Shown: positions 52,806 to 62,659 of the stretch, in pieces | How positions within the stretch are numbered: position 1 is the first letter of the stretch | Layout of the letters: each line of letters opens with the position of its first letter | Origin: Ruminococcus sp. | GTDB taxonomy: Bacteria > Bacillota > Clostridia > Oscillospirales > Acutalibacteraceae | Reading direction: 5' to 3' | Assembly (NCBI GenBank): GCA_017433905.1 | Contig: JAFRGI010000011.1 | Coordinates: 1 to 64,000 of the forward strand | DNA: 64,000 bases | Position numbers and translations under genes: made by a program | The notes under the pieces: model-generated | The model's database searches: none | What the model was told of the DNA's origin: nothing | What the model saw: only the letters and a program-made list of their open reading frames with translations

Positions 52806-52883
52806 GCTGACAGCTCTTTTTGATTTTTTTATTAAATGATTCCCCTTTTCTTTTCAATAATTTGCAAAATTACAATCCCAAAT

Positions 52884-52913
52884 ATTTTACCATATTTCTC
52901 AAAAAAAATGCAA
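52884..52913 (-). promoter_or_regulatory. Promoter of the DUF285-type secreted protein
   Basis: TTGCAT-18-TAAAAT on the minus strand, about 80 bases upstream of the TTG at 52805. Confidence 0.5.
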
Positions 52914-52930
52914 TAAAAATCGTGCTTCTA

Positions 52931-53100
52931 TTCACGGCAACATCGCACAATTCACGGTGCACGCCTTGCCGGAATATTATTCCGGCATATTATCCCCAAA
53001 TCAGCGCCCATACGTCAGTATGCGCACTGATTATTTATTCAATCTGACGAAAAATTTTACGGTGCAATCCACACGTCTGAATTATGCGGCATTGCATTAA
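52931..53100 (+). mobile_element. MITE with TTAAGGCAA-type ends, copy B
   Basis: 170 bases. Left end CGGCAACATCGCACAATTCA (52935-52954) is complementary, with mismatches, to the right end TGAATTATGCGGCATTGC (53078-53095), followed by ATTAA. The interior shares several blocks with copies at 32880 and 50351. It lies between the promoter of the secreted protein and the rny terminator. Confidence 0.75.
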
Positions 53101-53115
53101 ATAATCTTATTAACA

Positions 53116-53159
53116 AAAACCAACACTATGAAGAAGATTGTCTCCATAGTGTTGGTTTT
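53116..53159 (-). terminator. Terminator of rny
   Basis: A 15-bp perfect stem (AAAACCAACACTATG and complement) with a 14-base loop; T-rich on both sides and thus bidirectional. Confidence 0.88.
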
Positions 53160-53238
53160 ATCCTATTCGATTGTCATTTTTTCGTTAAAAGCCTCACGCT
53201 TTTCGCTGCCTGTATTTGTTTTATACAGTTTATTTGGT

Positions 53239-54798
53239 TTATTTGGCGAATTCTGACGCGCGGCTTTCGCGAATGATATTGACCTTGATTTGTCCGGGGT
53301 AATCAAGCTCATCTTCAATTTTTTGGCAAATTTCTCTGGCAAGCGGTACCATGCGGTCATCCTTGACGACCTCGGGCTTGACCATGACGCGCACCTCGCG
53401 TCCTGCCTGAATAGCAAAGGAACGCTCAACGCCGTTGAAAGAGGCAGCAACCTCTTCGAGCTTTTGCAGACGCTTGATGTAATTTTCCACATTTTCGCGC
53501 CTTGCGCCGGGTCTGGCTGCGGAGAGTGCATCTGCTGCCTGTACCAGACATGCGACGATGGTTTTTGCCTCCACATCACCGTGGTGCGCGTGGATGGCGT
53601 GGATTACCGCGTCGCTTTCCTTGTATCTTCTGGCAAGATCAACGCCGATCTGGATATGTGTTCCCTCTACCTCGTGGTCGATCGCCTTGCCGATATCATG
53701 CAACAAGCCCGCGCGCTTGGCGAGGATGGGATCAATGCCCAGCTCGCTTGCCATCATGCCGGCGAGATAAGCGACCTCACGGGAGTGATCGAGTACGTTT
53801 TGACCGTAGCTGGTGCGGTAACGCAGTCTGCCGAGCATTTTGATCAGCTCGGGATGGATGTTGTGGATGCCGAGTTCGAGCACGGCACGTTCGCCTTCGC
53901 GCTTGATGGTAGAATCTACCTCGCGTTTGGCTTTTTCCACGGTTTCTTCAATGCGTGCAGGATGAATGCGTCCGTCGGAAATGAGACGTTCAAGCGCCAA
54001 TCTCGCCACCTCGCGCCGTACGGGCTCGAAGCAGGAGAGCGTGATCGCTTCAGGCGTGTCATCGATGATTAAATCAACGCCCGTCAGCGTTTCGATCGTC
54101 CGGATGTTGCGTCCTTCCCTTCCGATGATTCTTCCCTTCATCTCGTCATTGGGGAGAGGCACGACAGAAATTGTCGCCTCTGTGACCTGCTCGGCGGCAA
54201 GTCGCTGAATAGACAGTGAAATGATATTGCGGGCTTTTTCGTCCGCTTCTTCCTTGAGCTGCGCCTGATACTCCATGATCTTAACGGATTTCTCGTGTGC
54301 GAGCTCGTATTCCAGTTGGGAAAGCAAGTAACCTTTTGCCTGTTCTGCCGTATAGCCCGAAATTTTCTCGAGCATTTCAAACTGGCTTTTCTTGAGAGTC
54401 TCAATCTCTTCCAGTTTTGCGTCGGCTTCCTTGAGTTTTTTATTGACGCGCTCGTCCTTTTTCTCCAAGTTATCAAGCTTGCGGTCGAGCGTTTCTTCCT
54501 TTTGCTGGATGCGGCGTTCCTGACGCTGTACTTCCTTGCGTCTGTCGGAGATTTCTTTCTCGCTCTCGTTACGGAAACGGTGAACCTCGTCCTTACCCTC
54601 AAGGACATACTCCTTCTTTTTCGCCTCGGCAGTCTTGATGGCATCTGCAACGATGCGTTTTGCTTCTTCCTCGGCGCTGCCGATTTCTTTTTCGGCTGTG
54701 TTCTTGCGCACGTTGATACCGATAACAACGCCGATAGCTCCGCCTGCCAGCAATGCGACAACGATCAAAATGATCGCAACAAATAACTGCATTCGCAT
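53239..54798 (-). CDS. rny: Ribonuclease Y
   Basis: Membrane-anchored endoribonuclease that starts mRNA decay in Firmicutes, 519 residues. An N-terminal helix (about 4-27) is followed by a long charged coiled coil (about 35-200), a KH domain with [25 protein letters not shown] in part, and an HD domain with the His-Asp in [10 protein letters not shown] and [11 protein letters not shown]. It ends ASEFAK as usual. Start ATG at 54798 or the ATG two codons later, both near AAGGAGGTG. It has a long leader (about 340 bases) from the promoter at 55148. Confidence 0.97.
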   Translation of the reverse strand: MRMQLFVAIILIVVALLAGGAIGVVIGINVRKNTAEKEIGSAEEEAKRIVADAIKTAEAKKKEYVLEGKDEVHRFRNESEKEISDRRKEVQRQERRIQQKEETLDRKLDNLEKKDERVNKKLKEADAKLEEIETLKKSQFEMLEKISGYTAEQAKGYLLSQLEYELAHEKSVKIMEYQAQLKEEADEKARNIISLSIQRLAAEQVTEATISVVPLPNDEMKGRIIGREGRNIRTIETLTGVDLIIDDTPEAITLSCFEPVRREVARLALERLISDGRIHPARIEETVEKAKREVDSTIKREGERAVLELGIHNIHPELIKMLGRLRYRTSYGQNVLDHSREVAYLAGMMASELGIDPILAKRAGLLHDIGKAIDHEVEGTHIQIGVDLARRYKESDAVIHAIHAHHGDVEAKTIVACLVQAADALSAARPGARRENVENYIKRLQKLEEVAASFNGVERSFAIQAGREVRVMVKPEVVKDDRMVPLAREICQKIEDELDYPGQIKVNIIRESRASEFAK

Positions 54799-55147
54799 GA
54801 CACCTCCTTTTCATTAGTACTTTTTCAAAGTTTTTATTCTCCGTCAAAAAGACTCCGAAGGTGCCGTTAATCAAGATATTCAGTTATATTCAGTTTTCAT
54901 GCAATATTTTTACTATTAACAGGAAATTATCTGCCTCGCCGCTGAAGATAATCGCGGATAACGGCATCGTCTCAGCGTGCGGGAAAGAGCGTCCTTAGCG
55001 CTTTTTATATCCAAGTAACAAATTGGCTATGAAAAGGTATAAAAAATATCTATAATAAACGGCCCTTTCATAAGAGTCTGATTCAAAAGACAGGGGCGGC
55101 AGTGAAAACCGCTCCTAAAAATACGCGAAAAACCGTATTTTATATTA

Positions 55148-55176
55148 ATTTTAATATAAAATCAAGATATTGTCAA
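55148..55176 (-). promoter_or_regulatory. Promoter of rny
   Basis: TTGACA-17-TAAAAT on the minus strand. It leaves a leader of about 340 bases (54799-55140) with several possible stems, which may be a regulated untranslated region; no known riboswitch was recognised in it. Confidence 0.7.
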
Positions 55177-55321
55177 GATGGGGACAACATATTCTGCAGA
55201 AAATTCACTATAATACAGGATAAAGTATGTAAAAAATGCGAAGCGCCTCTCTTCGCGCGCGGCGTTTAAGGGAAGAGCGTGTGAAAATTTCTTAAAAATT
55301 TGTTAATTTTTCATCAAACTA

Positions 55322-55350
55322 TTGAATAAATGAAAAAAATGTAATATAAT
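55322..55350 (+). promoter_or_regulatory. Promoter of gap
   Basis: TTGAAT-17-TATAAT, 33 bases upstream of the gap start. The 145 bases between this and the divergent rny promoter are AT-rich with no recognised site. Confidence 0.8.
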
Positions 55351-55383
55351 ATACGTAATCTTAAATTTAGGAGGAATTGAATT

Positions 55384-56415
55384 ATGTCAGTAAAAGTTGC
55401 AATTAACGGCTTTGGTCGTATCGGACGTCTTGCTTTCAGACAGATGTTCGGAGCAGAGGGTTATGAGGTTGTCGCAATCAACGACCTGACTGATCCCAAA
55501 ATGCTCGCAAATCTGCTTAAGTATGATACAGCACAAAAGGGTTACTGCGGCGTTATCGGTGAGAATCTTCACACGGTAGAGGCCAAGGAGAACTCCATTG
55601 TTGTTGACGGAAAGGAAATCACTATCTATGCAAAGGCAAACGCTGCTGAGCTGCCTTGGGGCGAGATTGGTGTAGATGTTGTTCTGGAGTGCACAGGTTT
55701 TTATTGCTCCAAGGCAAAGAGTCAGGCACACATTGATGCCGGCGCAAAGAAGGTGGTTATCTCCGCTCCCGCAGGTAAGGATCTTCCCACGGTTGTATTC
55801 AGCGTAAATGAAAATGTTCTTACCGCAGATGACAAGATTATCTCCGCGGCTTCATGCACCACTAACTGTCTTGCTCCCATGGCGGATACGCTCAACAAGT
55901 ATGCGCCCATCCAGAGCGGAATCATGAGCACCATCCATGCTTACACAGGCGATCAGATGATCCTCGATGGTCCTCACAGAAAGGGTGACCTCAGAAGAGC
56001 CAGAGCGGGTGCAGCTAATATTGTCCCCAACTCCACCGGAGCTGCAAAGGCGATCGGTCTCGTTATTCCCGAGCTCGACGGCAAGCTTATCGGTTCCGCA
56101 CAGCGTGTGCCGGTTCCCACAGGTTCTACTACCATTTTGACCGCTGTTGTCAAAGGAAAGGACGTTACTGTTGAGGGTATAAACGCTGCAATGAAGGCAG
56201 CTGCTTCCGATTCTTTCGGCTACAATGAGGATCCCATTGTTTCCTCCGATGTTATCGGCATGCGTTACGGCTCCTTGTTCGACGCAACCCAGACAATGGT
56301 TTCCAAGGTTGGCGACGACCTCTATGAGGTTCAGGTTGTTTCATGGTATGACAACGAGAACTCCTACACCAGCCAGATGGTCAGAACTATTAAATATTTT
56401 GCTGAGTTGGGCTGA
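55384..56415 (+). CDS. gap: Glyceraldehyde-3-phosphate dehydrogenase, type I
   Basis: Glycolytic NAD-dependent enzyme, 343 residues. NAD-binding [12 protein letters not shown], the catalytic Cys158 in [11 protein letters not shown], His185 in [29 protein letters not shown] and [14 protein letters not shown] are present. AGGAGG ribosome site. It stands alone with its own terminator; it converts the products of starch and glycogen breakdown. Confidence 0.98.
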   Translation: MSVKVAINGFGRIGRLAFRQMFGAEGYEVVAINDLTDPKMLANLLKYDTAQKGYCGVIGENLHTVEAKENSIVVDGKEITIYAKANAAELPWGEIGVDVVLECTGFYCSKAKSQAHIDAGAKKVVISAPAGKDLPTVVFSVNENVLTADDKIISAASCTTNCLAPMADTLNKYAPIQSGIMSTIHAYTGDQMILDGPHRKGDLRRARAGAANIVPNSTGAAKAIGLVIPELDGKLIGSAQRVPVPTGSTTILTAVVKGKDVTVEGINAAMKAAASDSFGYNEDPIVSSDVIGMRYGSLFDATQTMVSKVGDDLYEVQVVSWYDNENSYTSQMVRTIKYFAELG

Positions 56416-56475
56416 TTTTTCAGCGTAAGGGAGTGCGCAAAGTATTTGCGCGGTTCCTGTTGAAACAAGAACACA

Positions 56476-56520
56476 ACGGAAGGGCTTGATGAATTTCGAG
56501 CTCTTCCGTTTTTCTTTTTT
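56476..56520 (+). terminator. Terminator of gap
   Basis: ACGGAAGGGCT / AGCTCTTCCGT (one G-U pair) with a 12-base loop, then TTTTCTTTTTTG. Confidence 0.85.
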
Positions 56521-56633
56521 GTGGATTGACAAAATCCGATGTTTATCGTCTGCTTTTTTTCAAGTACAACAAAAATTTGTATATTTTTTATAAAAAATAC
56601 ACGAAAAATTCGTTTGTGAATTTTTCAATTTGC

Positions 56634-56662
56634 TTGAAATTACCATAATTTTTTGGTATGAT
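56634..56662 (+). promoter_or_regulatory. Promoter of the glg operon with internal palindrome
   Basis: TTGAAA-17-TATGAT. The spacer is almost filled by an inverted repeat, TACCA-N8-TGGTA (56641-56658), a possible operator that would block RNA polymerase directly. Confidence 0.6.
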
Positions 56663-56712
56663 ATAGTTAGGCATTATTATACCATGCAAACACGGATGGA
56701 GGAATTGCATAT

Positions 56713-58611
56713 ATGAATTACAGTCTGAGCGAGGAGCGCTCTGCGCCTGCGATGTTTGCAGGCGGAGACGGCGCGTTCAGTTATGAATATTTCGGTGTAC
56801 ATCTTACGCAAAAGGATGAAAAAAAAGGCGCTGTATTTAGGGTTTGGGCTCCGAACGCGCAGTATGTATCTGTGATAGGAACCTTTAACGACTGGAATGA
56901 CGCTGCCAATTTTATGAATCGTAACAGTGACGGCATATGGGAGCTGTTCGTCCCGGGAGTGCGATCAGGGGATATTTACAAATTTTGTATTGGTACAATG
57001 CGGTCTGAAAAAATCCTGAAAGCAGATCCGTTTGCATTTTACGCGGAAGTTCGGCCGGGCAACGCATCCGTAGTGTTTGACCTTTCGTCTTACGAATGGG
57101 GAGACGGAGACTGGGCAGCGCACCGTGAATCGGCAGATTCACTCAAGCTGCCGATGAGTATATATGAGATCCATGCGGGCTCGTGGAAGCGCAATCCGGA
57201 CGGTAGTTTTTATACATACCGTCAGTTGGCGGACGAGCTGACCGGGTATTTGGTGGATATGCATTTTACGCATGTCCAGTTCATGCCGCTGATGGAGCAT
57301 CCCTTCGATTTGAGCTGGGGATATCAGACCACAGGCTATTTTGCTGCTACCTCGCGCTTTGGTACGCCTGCCGATCTGATGTATCTGATTGATACCCTCC
57401 ATCGCCACCATATCGGTGTCATTATGGACTGGGTACCCTCTAATTTTCCGAAGGACAGTTTTGCACTTGCCCAGTTTGACGGCACGGCTCTTTATGAAAG
57501 CGAGGATCCCAAGCTGGGGGAACGACCGTCGTGGGATACCTGTTTGTTTGATTTTACTCGTCCGGAGGTTGTCAGTTTTCTGATATCGTCCGCTGTATTT
57601 TGGTTTAAGGTGTTTCACATTGACGGGTTGCGCGTCGGTGCGCTGTCGTCCATGCTCTATCTGGACTACGGCAAAAAGGACGGCGAATGGGAGCCGAACC
57701 GTTTCGGCGGTAAGGAAAACCTGGAATCCGTCGATTTTATCAAGCGTCTGAATACAGCGGTTCATCTGTTTTGTCCGCATGCCCTGATGTTTGCTCAGGA
57801 AACGGCAGCGTGGCCGAGGATCACACACAAGGTCGAGGAGGGCGGTCTCGGTTTCGACTATAAGTGGAACCGCGGTTGGATGAATGATATGCTCCACTAC
57901 ATGACGCTGGATCCCAAGTGGCGTCCCTTTAATCATGATAACCTTACATTCAGCTTTTTCTATGCCTTTTCCGAGCATTTTGTCCTCCCCGTTTCGCACG
58001 ACGAGGTTTCCAACGGCAAGGGTTCCATTCTCAGCAAAGTGCATGGTAACGGCGGCGACAGACTGGCGGGTTTGCGGGCGTTTTTGACGTATATGTTTGC
58101 GCATCCCGGCAAAAAGCTGATATTTATGGGCTCGGAGATCGGCCAGCTGGAGGAGTGGAATGCGAACGGAAGCATAGACTGGGAGTTTCTCGAAAGCAGG
58201 AATCACGCTCAGTTACAGGTATTTTACCGCGAACTCAACCGCTTCTATATCGAAAATCCGCCGCTCTATGAGATGGACGCCATCTGGAAGGGTTTCGACT
58301 GGATTCATCACGACGACTATACCAACTCCGTAATCGCCTTCAAGCGCACGGATGAAAGCGGCAACGAGATTATCGCGATCTGCAATTTCCAGCCTGTCAG
58401 CCATGAAAAATACAGCATCGGTGTGCCGCTTCCGGGTGTTTACAAAGAGGTGTTTAACTCCGATGACGAACGCTACGGCGGCAGCGGCGTGGTTAACAGC
58501 GAACCGCTGCATACGGAGCCAATGAAGATTCACGGCTGTCAGCAGGGGGTTACCTTGACGATTCCGCCGATCGGTGTGGTGTATCTGCGCTATATGAGCG
58601 AATCCGGATAA
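56713..58611 (+). CDS. GlgB-like GH13_9 protein lacking catalytic residues
   Basis: 632 residues with full branching-enzyme layout: N-terminal CBM48 (about 25-130; FRVWAPNAQYVSVIGTFNDW), GH13 barrel (about 150-520) and C-terminal beta domain. The active site is altered. Region I DWVPSN has Asn244 where branching enzymes have His, region II LRVGAL has Gly309 for the nucleophile Asp (usual LRVDAV), and region III FAQETAAW has Gln362 for the acid/base Glu (usual AEES). Arg307 and His429-Asp430 (SHDEV) remain. The DNA is open and clean, with no frameshift. First gene of the glg operon. Family membership is certain; catalytic branching activity is unlikely, so a glycogen-binding or scaffold role is a fair guess. 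Confidence 0.92.
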   Translation: MNYSLSEERSAPAMFAGGDGAFSYEYFGVHLTQKDEKKGAVFRVWAPNAQYVSVIGTFNDWNDAANFMNRNSDGIWELFVPGVRSGDIYKFCIGTMRSEKILKADPFAFYAEVRPGNASVVFDLSSYEWGDGDWAAHRESADSLKLPMSIYEIHAGSWKRNPDGSFYTYRQLADELTGYLVDMHFTHVQFMPLMEHPFDLSWGYQTTGYFAATSRFGTPADLMYLIDTLHRHHIGVIMDWVPSNFPKDSFALAQFDGTALYESEDPKLGERPSWDTCLFDFTRPEVVSFLISSAVFWFKVFHIDGLRVGALSSMLYLDYGKKDGEWEPNRFGGKENLESVDFIKRLNTAVHLFCPHALMFAQETAAWPRITHKVEEGGLGFDYKWNRGWMNDMLHYMTLDPKWRPFNHDNLTFSFFYAFSEHFVLPVSHDEVSNGKGSILSKVHGNGGDRLAGLRAFLTYMFAHPGKKLIFMGSEIGQLEEWNANGSIDWEFLESRNHAQLQVFYRELNRFYIENPPLYEMDAIWKGFDWIHHDDYTNSVIAFKRTDESGNEIIAICNFQPVSHEKYSIGVPLPGVYKEVFNSDDERYGGSGVVNSEPLHTEPMKIHGCQQGVTLTIPPIGVVYLRYMSESG

Positions 58612-58684
58612 CACGGGCGTATTTGTTCATTCATTTTGGTTTGTTGTGTAATCATATTAAACTATCATATCGGAGGTTATTTCA

Positions 58685-59896
58685 ATGCAAATGTTTCCAA
58701 AACAAGAAGTAGTTGCGATGCTTCTTGCGGGTGGTCAGGGGTCGCGTCTGGGGGTTCTGACAAAGAAGCTCGCAAAGCCCGCCGTACCTTTTGGCGGAAA
58801 GTATCGTATTATCGATTTTCCGCTGTCTAACTGTGTGAACTCGGGTGTTGAGGCTGTTGGTATCCTGACACAGTATCAGCCGCTGATTCTGACGGAATAT
58901 ATTGGCAACGGACAGCCGTGGGATCTTGACGGCATGCACTCGGGAGTCAACTGTCTGAGTCCGTATCAGGCGATCCAGGGCGCCAACTGGTATTCGGGTA
59001 CAGCCAATGCCATTTATCAGAATATTACCTATATTGAGCGCTATGATCCCGACTATGTGGTCATTCTTTCGGGCGATCATATTTACAAGATGGATTACAA
59101 CAAGATGCTGGAGTTTCACAAGGAGAAGAATGCCGCCTGCACGATTGCGGTCATCGACGTTCCGCTGGAGGAGGCTTCGCGTTTCGGTATTCTCAACACC
59201 CGTGAGGACGGCGAAATCTATGAATTTGACGAAAAGCCGGAGTGCCCCAAGAGCACCAACGCATCTATGGGTATTTATATATTCAGCTGGAAGGAGCTGC
59301 GCAAATACCTTACAGAGGATGAGAAAAATGAAAATTCCAGCCATGACTTCGGCAAGGATGTGCTCCCTGCCATGCTCGCCGCAGGCGAGAAAATGTTTGC
59401 CTATCCTTTTGAGGGTTACTGGAAGGACGTCGGTACGATCGACAGCCTTTGGGAGGCAAATATGGATTTGCTCGACCCCAAAGTGACTCTTGACCTTAAG
59501 GATATTTATTCCCGCAATCCCATGATGCCGCCGCATTATGTGTCTGCCGACGCGAATATTCAGAATTCTATGATCGCGGACGGCTGCAACGTGGAGGGTG
59601 ATTTGGAGTTTTCGATTCTTTTTGCGGGAGTCACCGTCGGCAAAGGCGCGGTCGTCAATTCTTCCATCATTATGCCCGGCGCAGTCATTGAGGAAGGCGC
59701 CAACGTGCAGTTTGCCATTGTTGCCGAGAACACGGTGATCGGCAAGAATGCCAAGGTTGGTCAGAGTCCCGAGACTATGGAAAACCGCGATGAATGGGGC
59801 ATTACGGTTGTTGGTGAGAATACGGTTATCGCCGACGGCGTGGTTATTCCCGCAAACCGGATGATTGACACAGATACGGAGGTAACAGCAGAATGA
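58685..59896 (+). CDS. glgC: Glucose-1-phosphate adenylyltransferase GlgC
   Basis: 403 residues; makes ADP-glucose from glucose-1-phosphate and [36 protein letters not shown] (nucleotide loop and catalytic Lys), [10 protein letters not shown] (metal Asp), [15 protein letters not shown] and a C-terminal left-handed beta helix are present. It follows the glgB-like gene by 73 bases with GGAGGT upstream and overlaps glgD by four bases. In Firmicutes GlgC and GlgD form the heterotetramer. Confidence 0.97.
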   Translation: MQMFPKQEVVAMLLAGGQGSRLGVLTKKLAKPAVPFGGKYRIIDFPLSNCVNSGVEAVGILTQYQPLILTEYIGNGQPWDLDGMHSGVNCLSPYQAIQGANWYSGTANAIYQNITYIERYDPDYVVILSGDHIYKMDYNKMLEFHKEKNAACTIAVIDVPLEEASRFGILNTREDGEIYEFDEKPECPKSTNASMGIYIFSWKELRKYLTEDEKNENSSHDFGKDVLPAMLAAGEKMFAYPFEGYWKDVGTIDSLWEANMDLLDPKVTLDLKDIYSRNPMMPPHYVSADANIQNSMIADGCNVEGDLEFSILFAGVTVGKGAVVNSSIIMPGAVIEEGANVQFAIVAENTVIGKNAKVGQSPETMENRDEWGITVVGENTVIADGVVIPANRMIDTDTEVTAE

Positions 59897-61002
59897 GAAG
59901 TAACGATGTACTCGGCTTTATCTTTGCCGGCACTTTAGATGAGAAAATCCCGGAGCTTGCCGTTTCCCGTACGACGGCGAGCGTGCCCATCGGCGGAAAG
60001 TACCGTGTTATTGACTTTGTGCTTTCCAATATGACAAATTCCGGTATCAATAACGTGGGCATTGTTGCGCAGAGCAACTTTCTTTCCCTGACCGATCATG
60101 TCGGTTCGGGCAGCGCCTATGATCTTTCCAAAAGAAGAAGTAATCTGACGCTGTTGACGCCCTACGGCGGTAATTCCTTTTCCAATGCAGTGGAGACGAT
60201 TTATAATATTCACGGTTATCTGGAGCATTGCCGCGAGGAATACGTGCTGATCGAACAGGGTAATGTTATTACCAATTTTGATTACAATGCGCTGTTTGAT
60301 TTTCATTCCAAAAATAATTCCGACATCACGTTTATCTATAAAAAGTGCGTCGTGCCTGCGGGGTATGATCGCCCGGTTACCCTTGAAATAGATGAGTCGG
60401 GCAAGGTGAACCAAATTTATGTGAAGCCCGATAACATGGCGGAGGAGAGCAATTTTATGTACGGTGCGCTCTTGCTTCGCAAGGAGGTGCTGATGAATGA
60501 AATTCGCGAGGCGCTGAGCCGCAATCAGCTCGATATCAAGCGCGTATTTCAGGAAACGGTCGGCAAATTCCGCGCATTCGCCTTTGAGAACAAAGGATAT
60601 ACCTCGTTTGTCAGTTCCATTAACGCCTACTTTAGCTTCAATATGGATCTGATGAAAAAAGAGGTGCGCGACGAATTGTTCGACCCTAAGCGTCCCATCT
60701 ACACCAAGGTGCGCGACGACGCGCCCTCGCGTTACGGTCTGGAGAGCAAGGTGAAGAATTCTATCATTGCGCAGGGTTGTGTGATTGACGGTGAGGTGGA
60801 GAACTGCGTCATTTCCAAAGGCGTTTATGTCGGCAAAGGGGCAAGATTGTCGAACTGTATCGTCATGCAGGACAGCCATATCGGTGCAGATACTAATTTG
60901 AATTATGTTATTATTGATAAGGATGTGCAGATTAAGGATGGTCGTTCCTTGATGGGATTCGAGTCATACCCCAGCTATATTGCCAAAAAATCTGTTGTCT
61001 AA
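59893..61002 (+). CDS. glgD: GlgD, regulatory subunit of ADP-glucose pyrophosphorylase
   Basis: 369-residue paralogue of GlgC. The fold is kept ([18 protein letters not shown], the beta-helix [20 protein letters not shown] C-terminus) but the nucleotide loop GGxGxRL is replaced by [11 protein letters not shown] and the SGDH metal motif by EQGNVITN, as usual for GlgD, which is non-catalytic. It starts within the end of glgC (ATGA), so translation is coupled. It pairs with GlgC to raise activity and set regulation. Confidence 0.96.
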   Translation: MRSNDVLGFIFAGTLDEKIPELAVSRTTASVPIGGKYRVIDFVLSNMTNSGINNVGIVAQSNFLSLTDHVGSGSAYDLSKRRSNLTLLTPYGGNSFSNAVETIYNIHGYLEHCREEYVLIEQGNVITNFDYNALFDFHSKNNSDITFIYKKCVVPAGYDRPVTLEIDESGKVNQIYVKPDNMAEESNFMYGALLLRKEVLMNEIREALSRNQLDIKRVFQETVGKFRAFAFENKGYTSFVSSINAYFSFNMDLMKKEVRDELFDPKRPIYTKVRDDAPSRYGLESKVKNSIIAQGCVIDGEVENCVISKGVYVGKGARLSNCIVMQDSHIGADTNLNYVIIDKDVQIKDGRSLMGFESYPSYIAKKSVV

Positions 61003-61029
61003 TAGAGTTCATTATAGGAGGAAAACAAC

Positions 61030-62457
61030 ATGAGAATATTATATTGTGCATCAGAAGCGAATCCATTCAGCGGCAGCGGAGGACTTGCTGAGGTTGCAGG
61101 CAGTTTGCCCCACACTCTGTGCAGAAAAGGGCAGGATTGCCGTATCGTTGTTCCGCTCTACGGTACGATTCCGCAGGATCTGAAAAACCAGTTGAATTTT
61201 ATTACTAACTTTACTGTTCCTGTAGCATGGAGACACCAGTACTGCGGTTTGTTCTGGGCGCGCTGGAATGATTGCACTTACTATTTCATTGATAATGAGT
61301 ACTATTTTAAGCGCGGCACGCTCTACGGTCACTATGATGATGCCGAGAGATTTGCATTTTTCTCTCGTGCGATTCTCGAGATGTTACCCTATATTGACTT
61401 CCATCCCGATATCATCCATGCAAATGATTGGCAGACAGCTCTCGTTCCGGTTTATTATTATCTGTTCTATTCGCACAGACCGTGGTATTATAATATCAAG
61501 AGTCTTTTTACTATTCACAATATCCAGTACCAGGGCGAGTATGGTTGGGAGGTTAACACCGAGTGCGTTGGTATTCCTGCGCATAAATGCAACATCCTCG
61601 AAATGAACGGTAAGCTTAACATGATGAAGGGCGCGATCGAAACCTCAACCCGTGTTTCGACAGTTTCGCCGAGTTATGCCGCTGAAATCAAAGACCCGTG
61701 GTACAGCTGGGGGCTGCATGACGAGCTCAACCTCCGCCACTACAAGCTCTGCGGCATCAAAAACGGTATTGACCTTGTGAGTTACGATCCTGCTACGGAC
61801 TATCAGCTCTATTGCAACTATACCAAGGAGGATATGAGCGGAAAGGGTATCTGTAAGCAGCGCCTGCAGGAGCGTCTCTGCATGGAGCAGCGTTGGCAGA
61901 CGCCTCTCGTGGGAATGGTGACCCGCCTTGTGGCACATAAGGGTCTTGACCTTGTTCGGATGGGTCTTGAAGAGCTCATGAATACCGAGGATATGCAGTT
62001 TGTCATTCTCGGTTCCGGAGACAAGGAATACGAGGACTTCTTTAACTATATGCAGTCGAAGTATCCGGGCAGACTCTGCTTCTGCTACGGCTTTGTCCCC
62101 GAGCTGGCGAGAAAGATTTACTCAGGCGCCGATATCTTCCTGATGCCCTCCGCACAGGAGCCCTGCGGTGTATCGCAGATGATCGCTATGCGTTACGGTA
62201 CGATTCCCGTCGTCCGCGAGGTTGGCGGATTGAAGGATACGGTATTTGATTCTGCCGATGGTTACGGTAACGGTTTCACCTTTAAGAATTATTATACCGC
62301 CGACATGCAGCTTGCCGTTCGTCGTGCACTCTGGGGCATCCGGGATGATCAGGGCTGGCACCAACTCATGTGGCGTGCGATGATGAGCGACAACGGTTGG
62401 GATCGTTCCGCACAGGACTATATCAACGTTTACAGTGATACGCTCAACTGGAACTGA
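61030..62457 (+). CDS. glgA: Glycogen synthase GlgA (GT5)
   Basis: 475 residues, GT-B fold; adds glucose from ADP-glucose to glycogen. IHANDWQTALVPVYYYL, TIHNIQYQGEYGW (His), VTRLVAHKGLDL (Lys) and PSAQEPCGVSQMIAMRYGTIPVVREVGGL (catalytic-site Glu) are intact in short blocks. The N-terminal ADP-glucose loop KTGGL reads GSGGL, so the usual Lys is Gly; this is seen in some Clostridia paralogues. It ends the glg operon, following glgD by 27 bases. Confidence 0.95.
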   Translation: MRILYCASEANPFSGSGGLAEVAGSLPHTLCRKGQDCRIVVPLYGTIPQDLKNQLNFITNFTVPVAWRHQYCGLFWARWNDCTYYFIDNEYYFKRGTLYGHYDDAERFAFFSRAILEMLPYIDFHPDIIHANDWQTALVPVYYYLFYSHRPWYYNIKSLFTIHNIQYQGEYGWEVNTECVGIPAHKCNILEMNGKLNMMKGAIETSTRVSTVSPSYAAEIKDPWYSWGLHDELNLRHYKLCGIKNGIDLVSYDPATDYQLYCNYTKEDMSGKGICKQRLQERLCMEQRWQTPLVGMVTRLVAHKGLDLVRMGLEELMNTEDMQFVILGSGDKEYEDFFNYMQSKYPGRLCFCYGFVPELARKIYSGADIFLMPSAQEPCGVSQMIAMRYGTIPVVREVGGLKDTVFDSADGYGNGFTFKNYYTADMQLAVRRALWGIRDDQGWHQLMWRAMMSDNGWDRSAQDYINVYSDTLNWN

Positions 62458-62500
62458 TCGTTTCATTTCATCAAGATCCAATCAAACATCGAGGGGCTGA

Positions 62501-62527
62501 CGCCAAATCTTTCGATTTGCGGCAGCC
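62501..62527 (+). repeat. 27-base dispersed repeat
   Basis: Identical to 23550-23576: starts CGCCAAATC, has TTTCG and ends GATTTGCGGCAGCC. It can form a CCAAATC/GATTTGCGG hairpin. At 23.5 kb it is inside a terminator; here it follows glgA by 44 bases but no T-run closes it. Confidence 0.75.
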
Positions 62528-62659
62528 ACGAGGCTTGGGCGGGGAAAATCAAGATACGAACGTATGGTATACGGGGGTTGGTTTTTGATAACCTGCCCTC
62601 GTATATTAATGAGTTGTGATGATACCACGGGAACGCTTTCTGTTTATGCGTGTGTTCCG

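Noticed and set aside
54958..55030. Structured part of the rny leader as a known riboswitch
   Set aside because: It was compared by eye with c-di-GMP, ydaO, SAM, preQ1 and guanidine aptamer cores and matched none.
59893..61002. Loss of catalytic motifs in GlgD treated as an anomaly
   Set aside because: GlgD of Firmicutes is normally without the GGxGxRL loop and acts as a regulatory partner of GlgC, so this is expected.
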